The notes below the pieces were generated by a model that had not been told where the DNA came from, made no database searches, and saw only the letters and a program-made list of their open reading frames with translations. Position numbers and translations under genes: made by a program. Shown here in pieces: positions 44,868-54,549 of a stretch of 64,000 nt of DNA (position 1 is its first letter; each line of letters starts with the position of its first letter). Source of the DNA: a bacterium (GTDB taxonomy: Bacteria; Gemmatimonadota; Gemmatimonadetes; Longimicrobiales; RSA9); assembly GCA_003242735.1 (NCBI GenBank), contig QGVH01000002.1, forward strand, positions 1 to 64,000, given 5' to 3'.

Positions 44868-45991
44868 GGTACCGGCTCGTGGACGAGGAGGGAACGGCGT
44901 GCGTCATCGCCGATGGCCGCATCGCGGCTGCGGAAGCGCCGTGCGCGTTCACGCTCGAGCTGGCCGGCGCACGACTCCGGCCGGGCCTGATCAACGCGCA
45001 CGAGCACCTGCATCGCAACCACTACCCGCGGCTCGGCGCGCCGCCGTACCCGGACGCGTACGCGTGGGGGCACGACCTGCACGAGCGCTGGGCGCGAGAC
45101 ATCGCCCGTTGCCGCGCGCTCGACCGCAGCAGTGCGCTGCTCTTCGGTGCGCTCAAGACGCTGCTCGGCGGCGCGACGGCGGTGGTGCACCACGACCGGT
45201 GGGAGCCCGCGTTCGACGGCGCGTTCCCCGTCCGCGTCGTGCGCACACGCGTCGCCCATTCGCTCCGCTCCGAGCCGGACCTCGCCCGCGCGGCCAGCGG
45301 CGAGCCGGAGCTGCGCGACAGGCCGTTGTGCATCCACCTCGCCGAGGGGACCCACGCCGCGGCTGCCGACGAGGTGCGAGAGCTGGCGGAGCGCGGGCTG
45401 CTGAACGAACGGCTGCTCGCGGTGCACGTGGTCGGCGCGGACGACGACGGCGTGCGGAGACTGCGCGCGGCGCGAGCCGTCGTCGTGTGGTGCCCCACGT
45501 CCAATGCGTTCCTGTTCGGCCGCACGGCGCCCCCCGCTCTGCTCGCAGAGGGCATGGACGTGCTGCTTGGCTCGGATTCGCTGCTGACCGGCGAAGGCAC
45601 GCTGCTGGACGAGCTGCGCGCCGCGCGGGCGCTCGGGCTGGTCGATGACGCGCGACTCGCCGCCGCCGTGGGCGAGACCGCGGCCCGCCGGCTCGGGCTC
45701 GCGCCGCCGTCGCTCGCGCCCGGCGCGGCCGCGGACCTCGTGGCGCTGCGGAGGCCGTTGCTGGAGGCGAGCGCCGCGGACGTGGACCTCGTGGTCGTCG
45801 GCGGTGTGCCGCGGCTCGCGGATGAGCGCTACGCGGAGCTGTGCGAACGCTGCGGCGTGGCCACTGAGCCGCTGCGCGTCGGTCACACGACGAAGCTCGT
45901 CGCGGCGCCGCTGGCGAGCATCGCGCGTCGGGTGTTCGAGCTCACGCCGGAGTGCGCGCGGATCGTCGAACCGCGGGCGCCGGCTACGTGA
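44864..45991 (+). CDS. Amidohydrolase-superfamily metallohydrolase
   Basis: A 375-aa protein of the metal-dependent amidohydrolase family (chlorohydrolase/cytosine-deaminase branch). After a short beta sandwich it shows GLINAHEHLHRNH (metal His46/His48), VVHHDRW, CIHLAEGTHAAAADEV, LLAVHVVG and LLGSDSLLTGEGTLLDEL with the catalytic-site Asp. Length is slightly below the usual 400-450. It probably deaminates or hydrolyses a small metabolite; its place in a polysaccharide locus suggests a substrate made there, but nothing in the sequence says which. Its end overlaps the convergent nucleotidyltransferase gene by eight bases. Confidence 0.82.
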   Translation: MRYRLVDEEGTACVIADGRIAAAEAPCAFTLELAGARLRPGLINAHEHLHRNHYPRLGAPPYPDAYAWGHDLHERWARDIARCRALDRSSALLFGALKTLLGGATAVVHHDRWEPAFDGAFPVRVVRTRVAHSLRSEPDLARAASGEPELRDRPLCIHLAEGTHAAAADEVRELAERGLLNERLLAVHVVGADDDGVRRLRAARAVVVWCPTSNAFLFGRTAPPALLAEGMDVLLGSDSLLTGEGTLLDELRAARALGLVDDARLAAAVGETAARRLGLAPPSLAPGAAADLVALRRPLLEASAADVDLVVVGGVPRLADERYAELCERCGVATEPLRVGHTTKLVAAPLASIARRVFELTPECARIVEPRAPAT

Positions 45992-47273
45992 CGGGCCGAT
46001 CGCGCCACGAAACGGTGCGGCGCAGGAGCCGGCGCAAGCGCTCGGCGTAGAGCCGGCGCAGGTCGCGGGGGGAGGCGCCGATCCAGAGCGGCCAGAGCAT
46101 GTAGAGCGCACGCCGCAGGTGCTCGATCGGGCCGCGGGCCCAGATGAGCCGCTCCTCGAGGGAAAGGCGCTCGGGCCGTTGCGCGTCCGCGGGGCGCAGA
46201 TCGGCGAGCACGCGGATCATGCGGGGTGTGGCGGCGGCGGCGAGCGCGGCGCGCGCGTCCGGGTCCACGGTCCCGGGGGCGAGCCGTTCGGCCAGCTCGA
46301 GAGCGGGATAGGCGAAGCGCAGCGCGTCCGCGCGCTGGAGCCAGGCGATCACTTCGGGCCAACGCAGCCGGCCCGCGGCGGCATCCGTGCGCGCAATGTG
46401 CACGATCTCGACGAGCCGGAGCAGCGTCAGGTTGTGCAGCCCCTGGGAGGCGTGCACGGCGTGGTACGCCAGGAGCACGGGTTGGGTGAGGGCCCGGGCG
46501 GCGGCGTGGAGTTCGGGCCAGGGTCGGGTGACTGCCTCGATCGGGCCGAAGCGGATGGTACGGACGCCGAAGAAGTCGCGGTCGAGGGAGGCGTGCAGGT
46601 CGAGGGTGAACGGGTCGTCGGCGTGCAGGAGCGCGAGGGAGCGCAGCTGCGTCGGCGCACCCGGCGGCACCCAGGTGGACTGGCGCGGCCGCGGCTGGCG
46701 GCGCTCCAGCGCGTACCCCGCGTCCAGCAGCGCGCGCTCTGCGGTGTCCAGGTCCTCTGGGGGGACGGCGAGGTCGATGTCGGCGGCCGGACGCGTCGCG
46801 GGCTCGGGGAAGTACTCGCGCGCGGTGTGCGCGCTCTTGAGGACGGTGACGAGGATCCCGGCGCGGCCGAGCACGTCGAGCGCGCGGGTCAGCTCGGCGT
46901 CGAGCCGGCGGGAGCGGCGGCGCGCGTGTTCGAGGTGCAGCGCGAGCACCGCGGCGGCCTCGTCGTCGGCTTCGAGCGCGCCCGTCTCGATGGCGTGGCC
47001 GAGGTAGGGGCCGAGCCCGGATGTGTAGGCGGCCACGCTGAGCGCGAGTGCGCCGCCCTCGGGTGTGTCCAGCCGCACGGGCCGCGAGGACGGAGCGAGC
47101 AGGGCGGTGGTCGCGCGCTCGATGGCGTGCAGCGCGGCGCGCCAGTCGGCGATCGGCACGTCCGGCCAGACGTAGCCGGGGTGCCCTTGCTGGCGCGCCC
47201 AGCGGAAGCTGGCGGCGATGCGCTCGGGCGGCATGTCGAGCGCGTCGAACGGGAGGCGGAGGCCGGTCTGCAT
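45984..47273 (-). CDS. Nucleotidyltransferase family protein
   Basis: A 429-aa protein starting at the ATG at 47273. A helical N-terminal region precedes VLGRAGILVTVLKSAHTA and the acidic signature RPAADIDLAV (Asp165, Asp167) of the minimal nucleotidyltransferase fold used by this family in exopolysaccharide and lasso-peptide clusters. The C-terminal part has LDLHASLD and LLAYHAVHAS segments seen in the same family. Homologues commonly sit near an HprK-like kinase, as here. The biochemical role in such clusters is not settled. It is convergent with the amidohydrolase gene and divergent from the next glycosyltransferase gene. Confidence 0.75.
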   Translation of the reverse strand: MQTGLRLPFDALDMPPERIAASFRWARQQGHPGYVWPDVPIADWRAALHAIERATTALLAPSSRPVRLDTPEGGALALSVAAYTSGLGPYLGHAIETGALEADDEAAAVLALHLEHARRRSRRLDAELTRALDVLGRAGILVTVLKSAHTAREYFPEPATRPAADIDLAVPPEDLDTAERALLDAGYALERRQPRPRQSTWVPPGAPTQLRSLALLHADDPFTLDLHASLDRDFFGVRTIRFGPIEAVTRPWPELHAAARALTQPVLLAYHAVHASQGLHNLTLLRLVEIVHIARTDAAAGRLRWPEVIAWLQRADALRFAYPALELAERLAPGTVDPDARAALAAAATPRMIRVLADLRPADAQRPERLSLEERLIWARGPIEHLRRALYMLWPLWIGASPRDLRRLYAERLRRLLRRTVSWRDRPVT

Positions 47274-47382
47274 CGCAGTCGGTGTGGGGGAGCGTCGGGC
47301 GGATGTCCGCCGCCCGGCGCCGACGCACGGCGTGGAAGTATCGGGTGCGTGAGTGCGCCCGTCAAACACGGGGCAGGAGACG

Positions 47383-48741
47383 ATGAAGGTCGGGGTGAAC
47401 GGCCGCTTCTACGGCGCAGAGTTGAGCGGGGTGCAGCGGTTCGCGCGGGAGACCGCGGCGCGCCTGTTCAGCCGGGTCGACGATGTGGTCCTCTTCCTGC
47501 CCGCGGACGTGGCGCCGCCCGAAGGGCTGGATGAGCGCGTGCGCGTGGTGCGCGGCAGGCTGCGCGGCCGTGTCTGGGAGCACGTCGAGTTGCCGTGGCG
47601 AGCGCGGGCCGAGCGCTGCGACGTCGTCCTCAACCTGGCCAACGTCGGGCCGGTGTTCGGCGGGCCGCACGTCGTCGTCATTCACGATGTGCTCGCCGTC
47701 ACGAACCCGGAGTGGTTCTCGCGGAAGTTCGCGACGTGGTACCGGTTCGTGCAGGCGCGGTCGGCACGGCGCGCGGCCCGCGTCGCCACCGTCTCCGACT
47801 GGGCGCGGGGCGAGCTCGTGCGCGTGTTCGGGCTCGACCCGGAGCGTGTCGGCATTGCGCTCCAGGGCATCGAGCCGTTCGACCGGCCGGCGAGTGCGGA
47901 GGCGATCCGTCTGGCGCGTCGGAGGTGGGCCCTGCCGGACACGTACCTGCTCACCGTGGCCGGCGGCGATCCACGCAAGAACTTGCGCTTCCTGCTGGAG
48001 GTGCTGGCGCGCTGGCGCGGCATGCGGGGCGTTGCGCCGCCGCTGATCGTGGTGGGCGGCGAGCGGCAGGCGGTGCACGGCTCCGTGAGCGGCCGTGATG
48101 CCGCGGCGGGCGGCTACGGCGAGGCGGAGATCCGCGCGGCGGGCGATGTGCGCTTCCTCGGGCGGGTGAGCGACGAGGACCTGCGCGCGCTCTACACCGC
48201 CGCGACGGTCTTCTGCTTCCCGTCACTGGCAGAAGGGTTCGGCCGCCCGCCGCTGGAAGCGATGGCGTGCGGCACGCCCGCCGTCGTCGCTCCTTACGGG
48301 CCCGCACGGGAAGTGGTGGAGGGCGCGGCGCTCATCGTGGACCTGCAGCCGACGCGCTGGGTCGAGGCGATCGAGCGGCTGATCGAGTCGCCGGAGGAGC
48401 GCCGCGCCCTGGCGGAGGCAGGGCGGCGCCACGCGCTGCGTTTCCGCTGGGATGCGACGGCGGACGCGGTTCTCGCGCTGTGTCGCGAGGTCGCGCTCGG
48501 AGGGAGGGGCGAGCCGCCCGTGGTCGTCCCGATGCCGCCGGACGCGTCGGCGCTCGCCGTGGCGGCACGGCCGGAGGCCGCGGACCCGGATGTGGTGCCG
48601 CTGGCGTCCGTGCGCGTCGCACGCAGGCGTCTGCACGGCGTCCTGCCGGGGCCCGGGTTCCGGAGAGCGCGATCGGCGCACGACAGCGCCGCGGTGCCCG
48701 AGCCGGCAGCGGGCGAGCACGAGGCGCTGGAGGAGGAGTGA
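47383..48741 (+). CDS. GT4 family glycosyltransferase (mannosyltransferase-like)
   Basis: A 452-aa protein; the ATG follows GGCAGGAGA. It begins MKVGVNGRFYGAELSGVQRFARE, typical of mannosyltransferases acting on polysaccharide repeat units. VVVIHDVLAVTNPEWFS and VATVSDWARGEL complete the N-terminal domain. The donor domain has LLTVAGGDPRKNLRFLLE, VRFLGRVSDEDLRALYT and PSLAEGFGRPPLEAMACGTPAV. The last 85 residues are a low-complexity tail without family similarity. Its stop overlaps the next start by one base (TGATG). Confidence 0.88.
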   Translation: MKVGVNGRFYGAELSGVQRFARETAARLFSRVDDVVLFLPADVAPPEGLDERVRVVRGRLRGRVWEHVELPWRARAERCDVVLNLANVGPVFGGPHVVVIHDVLAVTNPEWFSRKFATWYRFVQARSARRAARVATVSDWARGELVRVFGLDPERVGIALQGIEPFDRPASAEAIRLARRRWALPDTYLLTVAGGDPRKNLRFLLEVLARWRGMRGVAPPLIVVGGERQAVHGSVSGRDAAAGGYGEAEIRAAGDVRFLGRVSDEDLRALYTAATVFCFPSLAEGFGRPPLEAMACGTPAVVAPYGPAREVVEGAALIVDLQPTRWVEAIERLIESPEERRALAEAGRRHALRFRWDATADAVLALCREVALGGRGEPPVVVPMPPDASALAVAARPEAADPDVVPLASVRVARRRLHGVLPGPGFRRARSAHDSAAVPEPAAGEHEALEEE

Positions 48742-49853
48742 TGCGCGTCGCGCTCGTGCACGACTGGCTCACCGGCATGCGTGGCGGCGAGCGAGTGCTC
48801 GAGGCGCTGATCCGGCTCTGGCCCGATGCGGAGATCTTCACGCTGCTCCACCTGCGCGGCTCGGTCTCGCCCCTGATCGAGGAGCGGCCGATCCACACCT
48901 CCTTCATCGACCGGTTGCCGGGCGCGAGCAAGCGGTACCGTAACCTCCTGCCGCTGTTCCCCGCCGCCATCGAGCGCTTCGACCTGCGCGGGTTCGACCT
49001 CGTCGTCTCGAGCAGCCACTGCGTGGCCAAGGGCGTGCGGCCCGCGGGCGCGCCGCACCTGTGCTACTGCCACACGCCCATGCGCTACGTGTGGGACCTC
49101 TACGACGACTACTTCGGCCGCGGCCGCGCCGCGCTGCCGGTGCGCATGGCGATGCCGCCGATCGCCGCGTGGCTGCGGCGCTGGGACCGCCGCACCGCGA
49201 GCCGTGTGGACACCTTCGTCGCGAACTCGGCGTTCATCCGGGAGCGTATCCGCCGTTGCTACGGCCGGGACGCCGTCGTCGTCCACCCGCCCGTGGATGT
49301 CGAGCGCCTGCGCCACGACCGACCGCGCGAGGACTTCTACCTGATCGTCTCCGCGCTCGTCCCGTACAAGCGCATCGAACTGGCGATCGCGGCGTTCAAC
49401 CGGCTGGGCCGCCCGCTGGTGATCGCCGGCAGCGGTCCCGAGTTGGAACGGCTGCGCAGGATGGCGCGACCCAACGTCCGGTTCACGGGCTGGTTGCCCG
49501 ACGACGAGATCGCCGACCTCTACGAGCGTTGCCGCGCGTTCATCTTCCCCGGCGTCGAGGATTTCGGCATCACGGCGGTCGAGGCCCAGGCCGCCGGCGC
49601 GCCCGTCATTGCGTTCGCGGCCGGCGGCGTGCTGGAGACCGTGATCGGCTGGGACGGCAGCAGGGCGGACGCGACCGGCGTCTTCTTCCACGAGCCCACG
49701 CCCGAGGCGCTGGCGGAGGCGGTGCTGCGAGCGGACCGGCTGACCTTCGACCCGGCGGCGCTTCGCCGCAACGCCGAGCGCTTCTCGCTCGCCGCGTTCC
49801 GTCGAGGCATCCTGGACGCGGTGGCGCGGCTCGTAGGCGTAGAGGCCCGCTGA
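48741..49853 (+). CDS. GT4 family glycosyltransferase (WbaZ-like)
   Basis: A 370-aa protein. The N-terminal domain has MRVALVHDWLTGMRGGERVL, VVSSSHCVAKGVRP and the marked CYCHTPMRYVWDLYDDYFG segment of WbaZ-type mannosyltransferases. The donor domain has FYLIVSALVPYKRIELAIAAF, VRFTGWLPDDEIADLYERC and IFPGVEDFGITAVEAQAAG. It is complete. It is coupled to the preceding glycosyltransferase and closes the polysaccharide locus. Sugar specificity cannot be fixed from sequence. Confidence 0.9.
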   Translation: MRVALVHDWLTGMRGGERVLEALIRLWPDAEIFTLLHLRGSVSPLIEERPIHTSFIDRLPGASKRYRNLLPLFPAAIERFDLRGFDLVVSSSHCVAKGVRPAGAPHLCYCHTPMRYVWDLYDDYFGRGRAALPVRMAMPPIAAWLRRWDRRTASRVDTFVANSAFIRERIRRCYGRDAVVVHPPVDVERLRHDRPREDFYLIVSALVPYKRIELAIAAFNRLGRPLVIAGSGPELERLRRMARPNVRFTGWLPDDEIADLYERCRAFIFPGVEDFGITAVEAQAAGAPVIAFAAGGVLETVIGWDGSRADATGVFFHEPTPEALAEAVLRADRLTFDPAALRRNAERFSLAAFRRGILDAVARLVGVEAR

Positions 49854-49937
49854 GCGACAGGCCGGCGCCGGCTGGCCGCGGGCCGGCTCCCTCCCGTAAT
49901 TTCCGCTCCTGGCTTCGAGCGACACCAGGAGGTACCG

Positions 49938-52829
49938 ATGCTCGTGCTCCGCCGCGCGCTCGGCTGCGGCCTCGCGTTGCTGCTGCTCGCCGCGGGCGCG
50001 TCCGCGCAGACCGCCGCCCGCAAGGCGCTCGACCATTCGGACTACGACATCTGGAAGCGTATCGTCGGCGAGGCGCTCTCGGCCGACGGCCGGACCGCTC
50101 TCTACGGCCTCGAGTCGGATGGCAGTGACCCCGTGCTGATGGTCCAGCCGCTCACCAGCGAGGCAGAGCCGCTCAGCATCGAGCGGGGGCAGAGCGGCGT
50201 GTTCAGCCACGACGGCCGCTTCGTCGTCTTCCGCCTGAGGCCCTCGAAGCAGGCGCTCGATGAGGCGAAGAAGCGCGCGAAGCCGGTCGACATGGCGCGG
50301 GATTCGCTGGGCATCCTCGACCTGCGCACCGGCGCGATCACGCGCATCGCGAACGTGCGGGACTTCAAGCTGCCCGAGAAGGCGGGCCGGTGGCTGGCCT
50401 ACCGGCTCGCGCAGGAGCGGGACAGCGCCCGGGCGGAGCGGGACAGCGCGCAGGCGGGCGGCGCGCAGCCGGCGCAGGCCGGCGAAGCGGACCGGCCGCG
50501 CCAGCGCGAGCGGCGGAAGGAGCCGGGCGCGACCCTCGTCGTCCGCGACCTCGAGACCGGCGAGGAGCGGCGCATCGAACACGTGTGCCTGTACGTGTTC
50601 TCGCGCGACGGCGCGCGTCTCGCCTACACCGTCTCCGCCCCCGACGGCGAGGGCGATGGCGTCTACGTGCTGGAGCTCGCGTCCGGCCAGACCCGGACGC
50701 TCATGGCGGGCGAGGGCGAGTACAAGGGCGTCGTCTTCGACCGGGCGGGCCGGCAGGTGGCGTTCCTCTCCAACCGCGATGACTACGATGCAGAGCAGCC
50801 CGCCTACACGCTCTACCACTGGGACGGCCGGAGCGCAGCGGCGCGCGCGGTGGCGGGGGTAGGGACTCGGGGGATCCCCGAGGACTGGTGGGTCAGCGAG
50901 CACGGCGCGCTCTCGTTTTCCGAGAACGGCCAGCGGCTCTACTTCGGCACCGCGCCCCGGCCCGTGCCCGAGCCGGAAGACACGATCCCGGAGGACGAGA
51001 AGGTCGTCCTGGACGTGTGGCACTGGCAGGACCCGTACATCCAGCCGATGCAGCTCCGGCAACTCGAGCGCGAACGCCGGCGGACCTATCAGGCCGTGGT
51101 GCACCTGCGGGACGGCCGCGTCGTGCAGCTCGCCACGCTCGATGTCCCGGAGGTCGTGCTCGCGCGCCGTGGCGATGCAGACGTTGCGCTCGGCCGGTCC
51201 AACCTGCCGTATCGCAGGGAGGTCACGTGGGGTCGCAGCGGCAACGACATCTATCTCATCGACGTCCGGACCGGCGCGCGCGAGCGTGTGCTGGAGTACG
51301 TCCGCGGCAACGTCTCGATCTCGCCCGAGGGCAAGTACCTCTACTGGTTCGACGGCGAGCAGCGTGCATGGTTCACCATGGACGTGGGCGGTCGCCGCGT
51401 CGTCAACGTCTCCGCCGGCATCCCGTACCCGGTGCACGACGAGCTGGACGACACGCCGGATGAGCCCGGTCCTTACGGCAGTGCTGGCTGGACGCGTGGG
51501 GACGAGCGCCTCCTCATCTACGACCGGTACGATGTCTGGGCCGTGGATCCGACGGGCCACGCCGCGCCGCGCAACATCACGGACGGCGTCGGGCGGCGCG
51601 AGAACATCCGGCTCCGCTACGTGGCCCTGGACCCGGAGGAGGCCGCGATCGACCCCGGCCGCGACCTGCTCCTCGAGGCGTTCCACTACGGAACCAAGGC
51701 CAGCGGGTTCTACCGTGATCGCGTGCGCGGCGATGCGCCGCCGGCCCGGCTCGTGATGGAGGACCGCAAGTTCGGCACGCCCCGGCGCGCCGAGAACGCG
51801 CCGGTCCTCATGCTCACGCGCGAGAGCTTCCGCGAGTTCCCCGACCTCTACGTGACGGATCCGAGCTTCCGCGAGCTGCGCCGCATCAGCGACGCCAACC
51901 CGCAGCAGGCCGAGTACCGCTGGGGCACGGCGGAGTTGTTCGAGTGGCGGTCCGCCCACGGCGAGCCGCTCCAGGGCGTGCTGTACAAGCCGGACGACTT
52001 CGATCCCACGCGGAAGTACCCGCTGCTGGTGTACTTCTACGAGCGGCTCTCGCAGAACCTGCACAGCTACGTGCCGCCCGCGGCCCACCGCTCGAGCATC
52101 AACATCAGCTTCTACGTGAGCCGCGGCTACCTGGTGTTCACGCCGGACATTCCGTACCGGATCGGCTACCCGGGCGAGAGCGCGCTGAACGCGGTCGTGC
52201 CGGGCGTGCTGGCGCTGATCGATGAGGGCTTCGTGGACCCGAAGCGCATCGGCGTGCAGGGCCACAGTTGGGGCGGGTACCAGGTCGCGTACCTGATCAC
52301 CAGGACCAACCTCTTCGCCGCCGCGGAAGCCGGCGCGCCCGTGGCCAACATGATCAGCGCCTACGGCGGGATCCGTTGGGGCACGGGCATGAGCCGCATG
52401 TTCCAGTACGAGCAGACCCAGAGCCGCATCGGCGGAACGCTGTGGGAGCGGCCGCTGCAGTTCGTGGAGAACTCGCCGATCTTCTGGGCCGACAAGGTCG
52501 AGACGCCGCTGCTGATGATGCACAACGACCAGGACGGCGCCGTGCCGTGGTACCAGGGGATCGAGTTCTACATGGCGCTGCGCCGCCTCGGCAAGCCGGT
52601 CTGGCTGATCAACTACAACGGCGAGGACCACGGGCTGACGAAGGAGCACAACCGGCGGGACTGGGCGATCCGCATGCAGCAGTTCTTCGACCACTTCCTG
52701 ATGGATGCGCCGCCGCCCGTGTGGCTCGCGGAGGGAATCCCCGCCACCGAGAAGGGTCGGACGTTGGGGCTGGAGCTGGTGACGGAGGCGGCGCCGGTGG
52801 CGCAGATGCAGGATGGGGGAGGGGCCTGA
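49938..52829 (+). CDS. Prolyl-oligopeptidase family (S9) secreted peptidase
   Basis: A 963-aa protein; the ATG follows CCAGGAGG. A signal peptide ends GASAQ. The long N-terminal part is a beta-propeller-like region with repeated VFSRDG/ISPEGKYLYW-type units (WD40-like), interrupted by an Arg/Ala/Glu-rich coil at about 155-200. The C-terminal alpha/beta-hydrolase domain has the catalytic triad: Ser777 in GHSWGGYQ, Asp866 in NDQDGAVPW and His898 in GEDHGLTK. It is likely a periplasmic dipeptidyl- or oligopeptidase. It stands alone and converges on spoVR. Confidence 0.9.
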   Translation: MLVLRRALGCGLALLLLAAGASAQTAARKALDHSDYDIWKRIVGEALSADGRTALYGLESDGSDPVLMVQPLTSEAEPLSIERGQSGVFSHDGRFVVFRLRPSKQALDEAKKRAKPVDMARDSLGILDLRTGAITRIANVRDFKLPEKAGRWLAYRLAQERDSARAERDSAQAGGAQPAQAGEADRPRQRERRKEPGATLVVRDLETGEERRIEHVCLYVFSRDGARLAYTVSAPDGEGDGVYVLELASGQTRTLMAGEGEYKGVVFDRAGRQVAFLSNRDDYDAEQPAYTLYHWDGRSAAARAVAGVGTRGIPEDWWVSEHGALSFSENGQRLYFGTAPRPVPEPEDTIPEDEKVVLDVWHWQDPYIQPMQLRQLERERRRTYQAVVHLRDGRVVQLATLDVPEVVLARRGDADVALGRSNLPYRREVTWGRSGNDIYLIDVRTGARERVLEYVRGNVSISPEGKYLYWFDGEQRAWFTMDVGGRRVVNVSAGIPYPVHDELDDTPDEPGPYGSAGWTRGDERLLIYDRYDVWAVDPTGHAAPRNITDGVGRRENIRLRYVALDPEEAAIDPGRDLLLEAFHYGTKASGFYRDRVRGDAPPARLVMEDRKFGTPRRAENAPVLMLTRESFREFPDLYVTDPSFRELRRISDANPQQAEYRWGTAELFEWRSAHGEPLQGVLYKPDDFDPTRKYPLLVYFYERLSQNLHSYVPPAAHRSSINISFYVSRGYLVFTPDIPYRIGYPGESALNAVVPGVLALIDEGFVDPKRIGVQGHSWGGYQVAYLITRTNLFAAAEAGAPVANMISAYGGIRWGTGMSRMFQYEQTQSRIGGTLWERPLQFVENSPIFWADKVETPLLMMHNDQDGAVPWYQGIEFYMALRRLGKPVWLINYNGEDHGLTKEHNRRDWAIRMQQFFDHFLMDAPPPVWLAEGIPATEKGRTLGLELVTEAAPVAQMQDGGGA

Positions 52830-52834
52830 CGTCC

Positions 52835-52872
52835 GGGGGCGGGCCGTGCGCCACCGCGGTCGGCCCGGCCCC
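52835..52872. terminator. GC-rich hairpin between convergent genes
   Basis: Two 11-base arms (GGGGGCGGGCC and GGCCCGGCCCC) pair with one mismatch around a 16-base loop. It lies six bases after the S9 stop, between convergent units. There is no T-run on either strand, so a terminator role is only a guess. Confidence 0.35.
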
Positions 52873-52925
52873 GACCCGACAGGGCAGTGGTCGGGAACCG
52901 CGGGCGGAGGTAGGACTCCTCGCCC

Positions 52926-54419
52926 TCAGTCCTCCGTGCGGGGCTGCGTCCGGTGCTCCGTCCCGTCGTAGCTCAACACCACGGGCTCGTCATCCACGTA
53001 GGTCTCGAGGTGCACGGGCCGCTTCCAGAGCGCTTGCACGTTCTCCAGCGTCTCCAATGCGTAGTCCAGCTTGAGCGGGACGCCCTCGTACCGGTGGTGC
53101 AGCACCAGCTCGCCGCGGTTGAGGAAGTTCCCGTCCCGGACCTCGATCCAGGGCTGACCGAAGTTGGTCAGCATGAAGAGCAGCTTCTCCTTCACCGCCT
53201 TGAAGTCCCGGTCGCTGATCACGTATTGGCCGGTCATGGCGTTGTACTCGTACGTGAACAGGCCGTGCTCGCGGACGAAGTCGGGCGTCAGGAACTCGTC
53301 GATGAAGGTCACGTCGTTGTAGTGGCGCCGCACCTCGAAGATCTTCTCCCGCCCCTTCATCTCGCCGGTGTCCCAGTTCTTCTTCAGGTGGTAGTCGTCA
53401 CAGGCCTCCCAGTCGGGGCCGTAGCGCCCTTTGTTCCAGCGCATCTCGATGTCGCGCCACAGCTCGAGCCCCAGCTTGTACGGGTTCAGCCGGCCGGGGT
53501 ACGGCGCCATGGTGCCGGCGTGGTGGTCCGCGTAGTCCACCAGCTCGGAGGGGTCGAGCGACTTCTCGGTCATGATCTTCGAGTGCCAGTACGACGCCCA
53601 GCCCTCGTTCATGATCTTGGTCCGGCCCTGGGGCGCGAAGTAGTAGGCCTCCTCACGGACGATGCCCAGGACGTCCCGCTCCCAGTTCTTGAGCGGCGCG
53701 TGCTCCAGGAGGAAGAGCATCACGTCCTTCTCGGGCCGGGGCGGGAAGTGCTCCTCCTGCCGCTGCAGCTCCTCGAGTCGCTTCCGCTCCGCTTCGAGCA
53801 CCTCGCGCGGGTTGATGTACTCGTCCATATACGGCTTGGCGCGGAGCTTCTTGGGCTCGATGCGCTGCGGCTCCTCTTCCGGGGCAGGCGGCTCCCAGCG
53901 CTTGCGCTTGATGTGTGGCGCGTTGTAGTCGATCAGGTTGTCCAGCGAGAGGCAGCGGTCCAGGAACCGCTCGACTTCGTCCTCGCCGTACAGCTCCATG
54001 TAGCGGCGGACGCGGGTGGCGTGGTTCGCCATCTCGTCCACCATCTTCCGGTTCGTGTGGGCGAAGGAGAAGTTGTTCTTGAAGAAGTCGGCGTGCCCGC
54101 ACACGTGGGCCATGACCAGCTTCTGGTCCACGAGGTGGTTGGCCGCCAGCAGGTACGCGTACGTCGGGTCGTTGTTGATGACCATCTCGTAGATCTTCGA
54201 GAGGCCGTACGCGTAGGAGCGGGACAGCTCGACGTACTCCATGCCGAAGCGCCAGTGGGGGTAGCGCGCCGGATAGCCGCCGTACGCGGCGACCTCGTTG
54301 ATCTCCTCCCAATCCAGCACTTCGTAGACGATCTCGAAGAAGTCGAGGCCGTACTCGCGCGCGTATTCCTCGGTGCGCAGCTGGAGTTCGCGGAGCTCGG
54401 GGGTGAGTGGGTGGGGCAT
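52926..54419 (-). CDS. spoVR: SpoVR family protein
   Basis: A 497-aa protein of normal length for the SpoVR/YcgB family. Conserved segments include GLDFFEIVYEVLDWEEINEVAAYGG-type sequence at about 20-45, QKLVMAHVCGHADFFKNN, ILNEGWASYWH-like (IMNEGWASYWHSKIM) and the NPYKLGLELWRDIE block. The role is unknown in detail: it affects spore cortex in Bacillus and is co-expressed with yeaG-yeaH in stationary phase in enterobacteria. It is the last gene of the prkA-yhbH-spoVR order, 130 bases after yhbH. Confidence 0.93.
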   Translation of the reverse strand: MPHPLTPELRELQLRTEEYAREYGLDFFEIVYEVLDWEEINEVAAYGGYPARYPHWRFGMEYVELSRSYAYGLSKIYEMVINNDPTYAYLLAANHLVDQKLVMAHVCGHADFFKNNFSFAHTNRKMVDEMANHATRVRRYMELYGEDEVERFLDRCLSLDNLIDYNAPHIKRKRWEPPAPEEEPQRIEPKKLRAKPYMDEYINPREVLEAERKRLEELQRQEEHFPPRPEKDVMLFLLEHAPLKNWERDVLGIVREEAYYFAPQGRTKIMNEGWASYWHSKIMTEKSLDPSELVDYADHHAGTMAPYPGRLNPYKLGLELWRDIEMRWNKGRYGPDWEACDDYHLKKNWDTGEMKGREKIFEVRRHYNDVTFIDEFLTPDFVREHGLFTYEYNAMTGQYVISDRDFKAVKEKLLFMLTNFGQPWIEVRDGNFLNRGELVLHHRYEGVPLKLDYALETLENVQALWKRPVHLETYVDDEPVVLSYDGTEHRTQPRTED

Positions 54420-54549
54420 GATCGTCTGTCCTTCTCCAGGGTACCGGCCAGGGCCGCTGCGCGGGTTCCGTGGCGGGGGAGCCGCCGCCGGGCTGCGGCC
54501 GGCCCACAGCCCGTCCGGGCTCCGGGGCTTCGGCTCGGGGCTCCGTCGC

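Noticed and set aside
27797-49853. An exosortase/PEP-CTERM system in the polysaccharide locus
   Set aside because: No exosortase-like membrane protein and no PEP-CTERM tail was found; the membrane proteins fit flippase and ligase/polymerase families.
48294-52694. A 1466-residue open frame on the minus strand
   Set aside because: It is antisense to two glycosyltransferase genes and the S9 peptidase gene, has highly biased composition and no family motifs.
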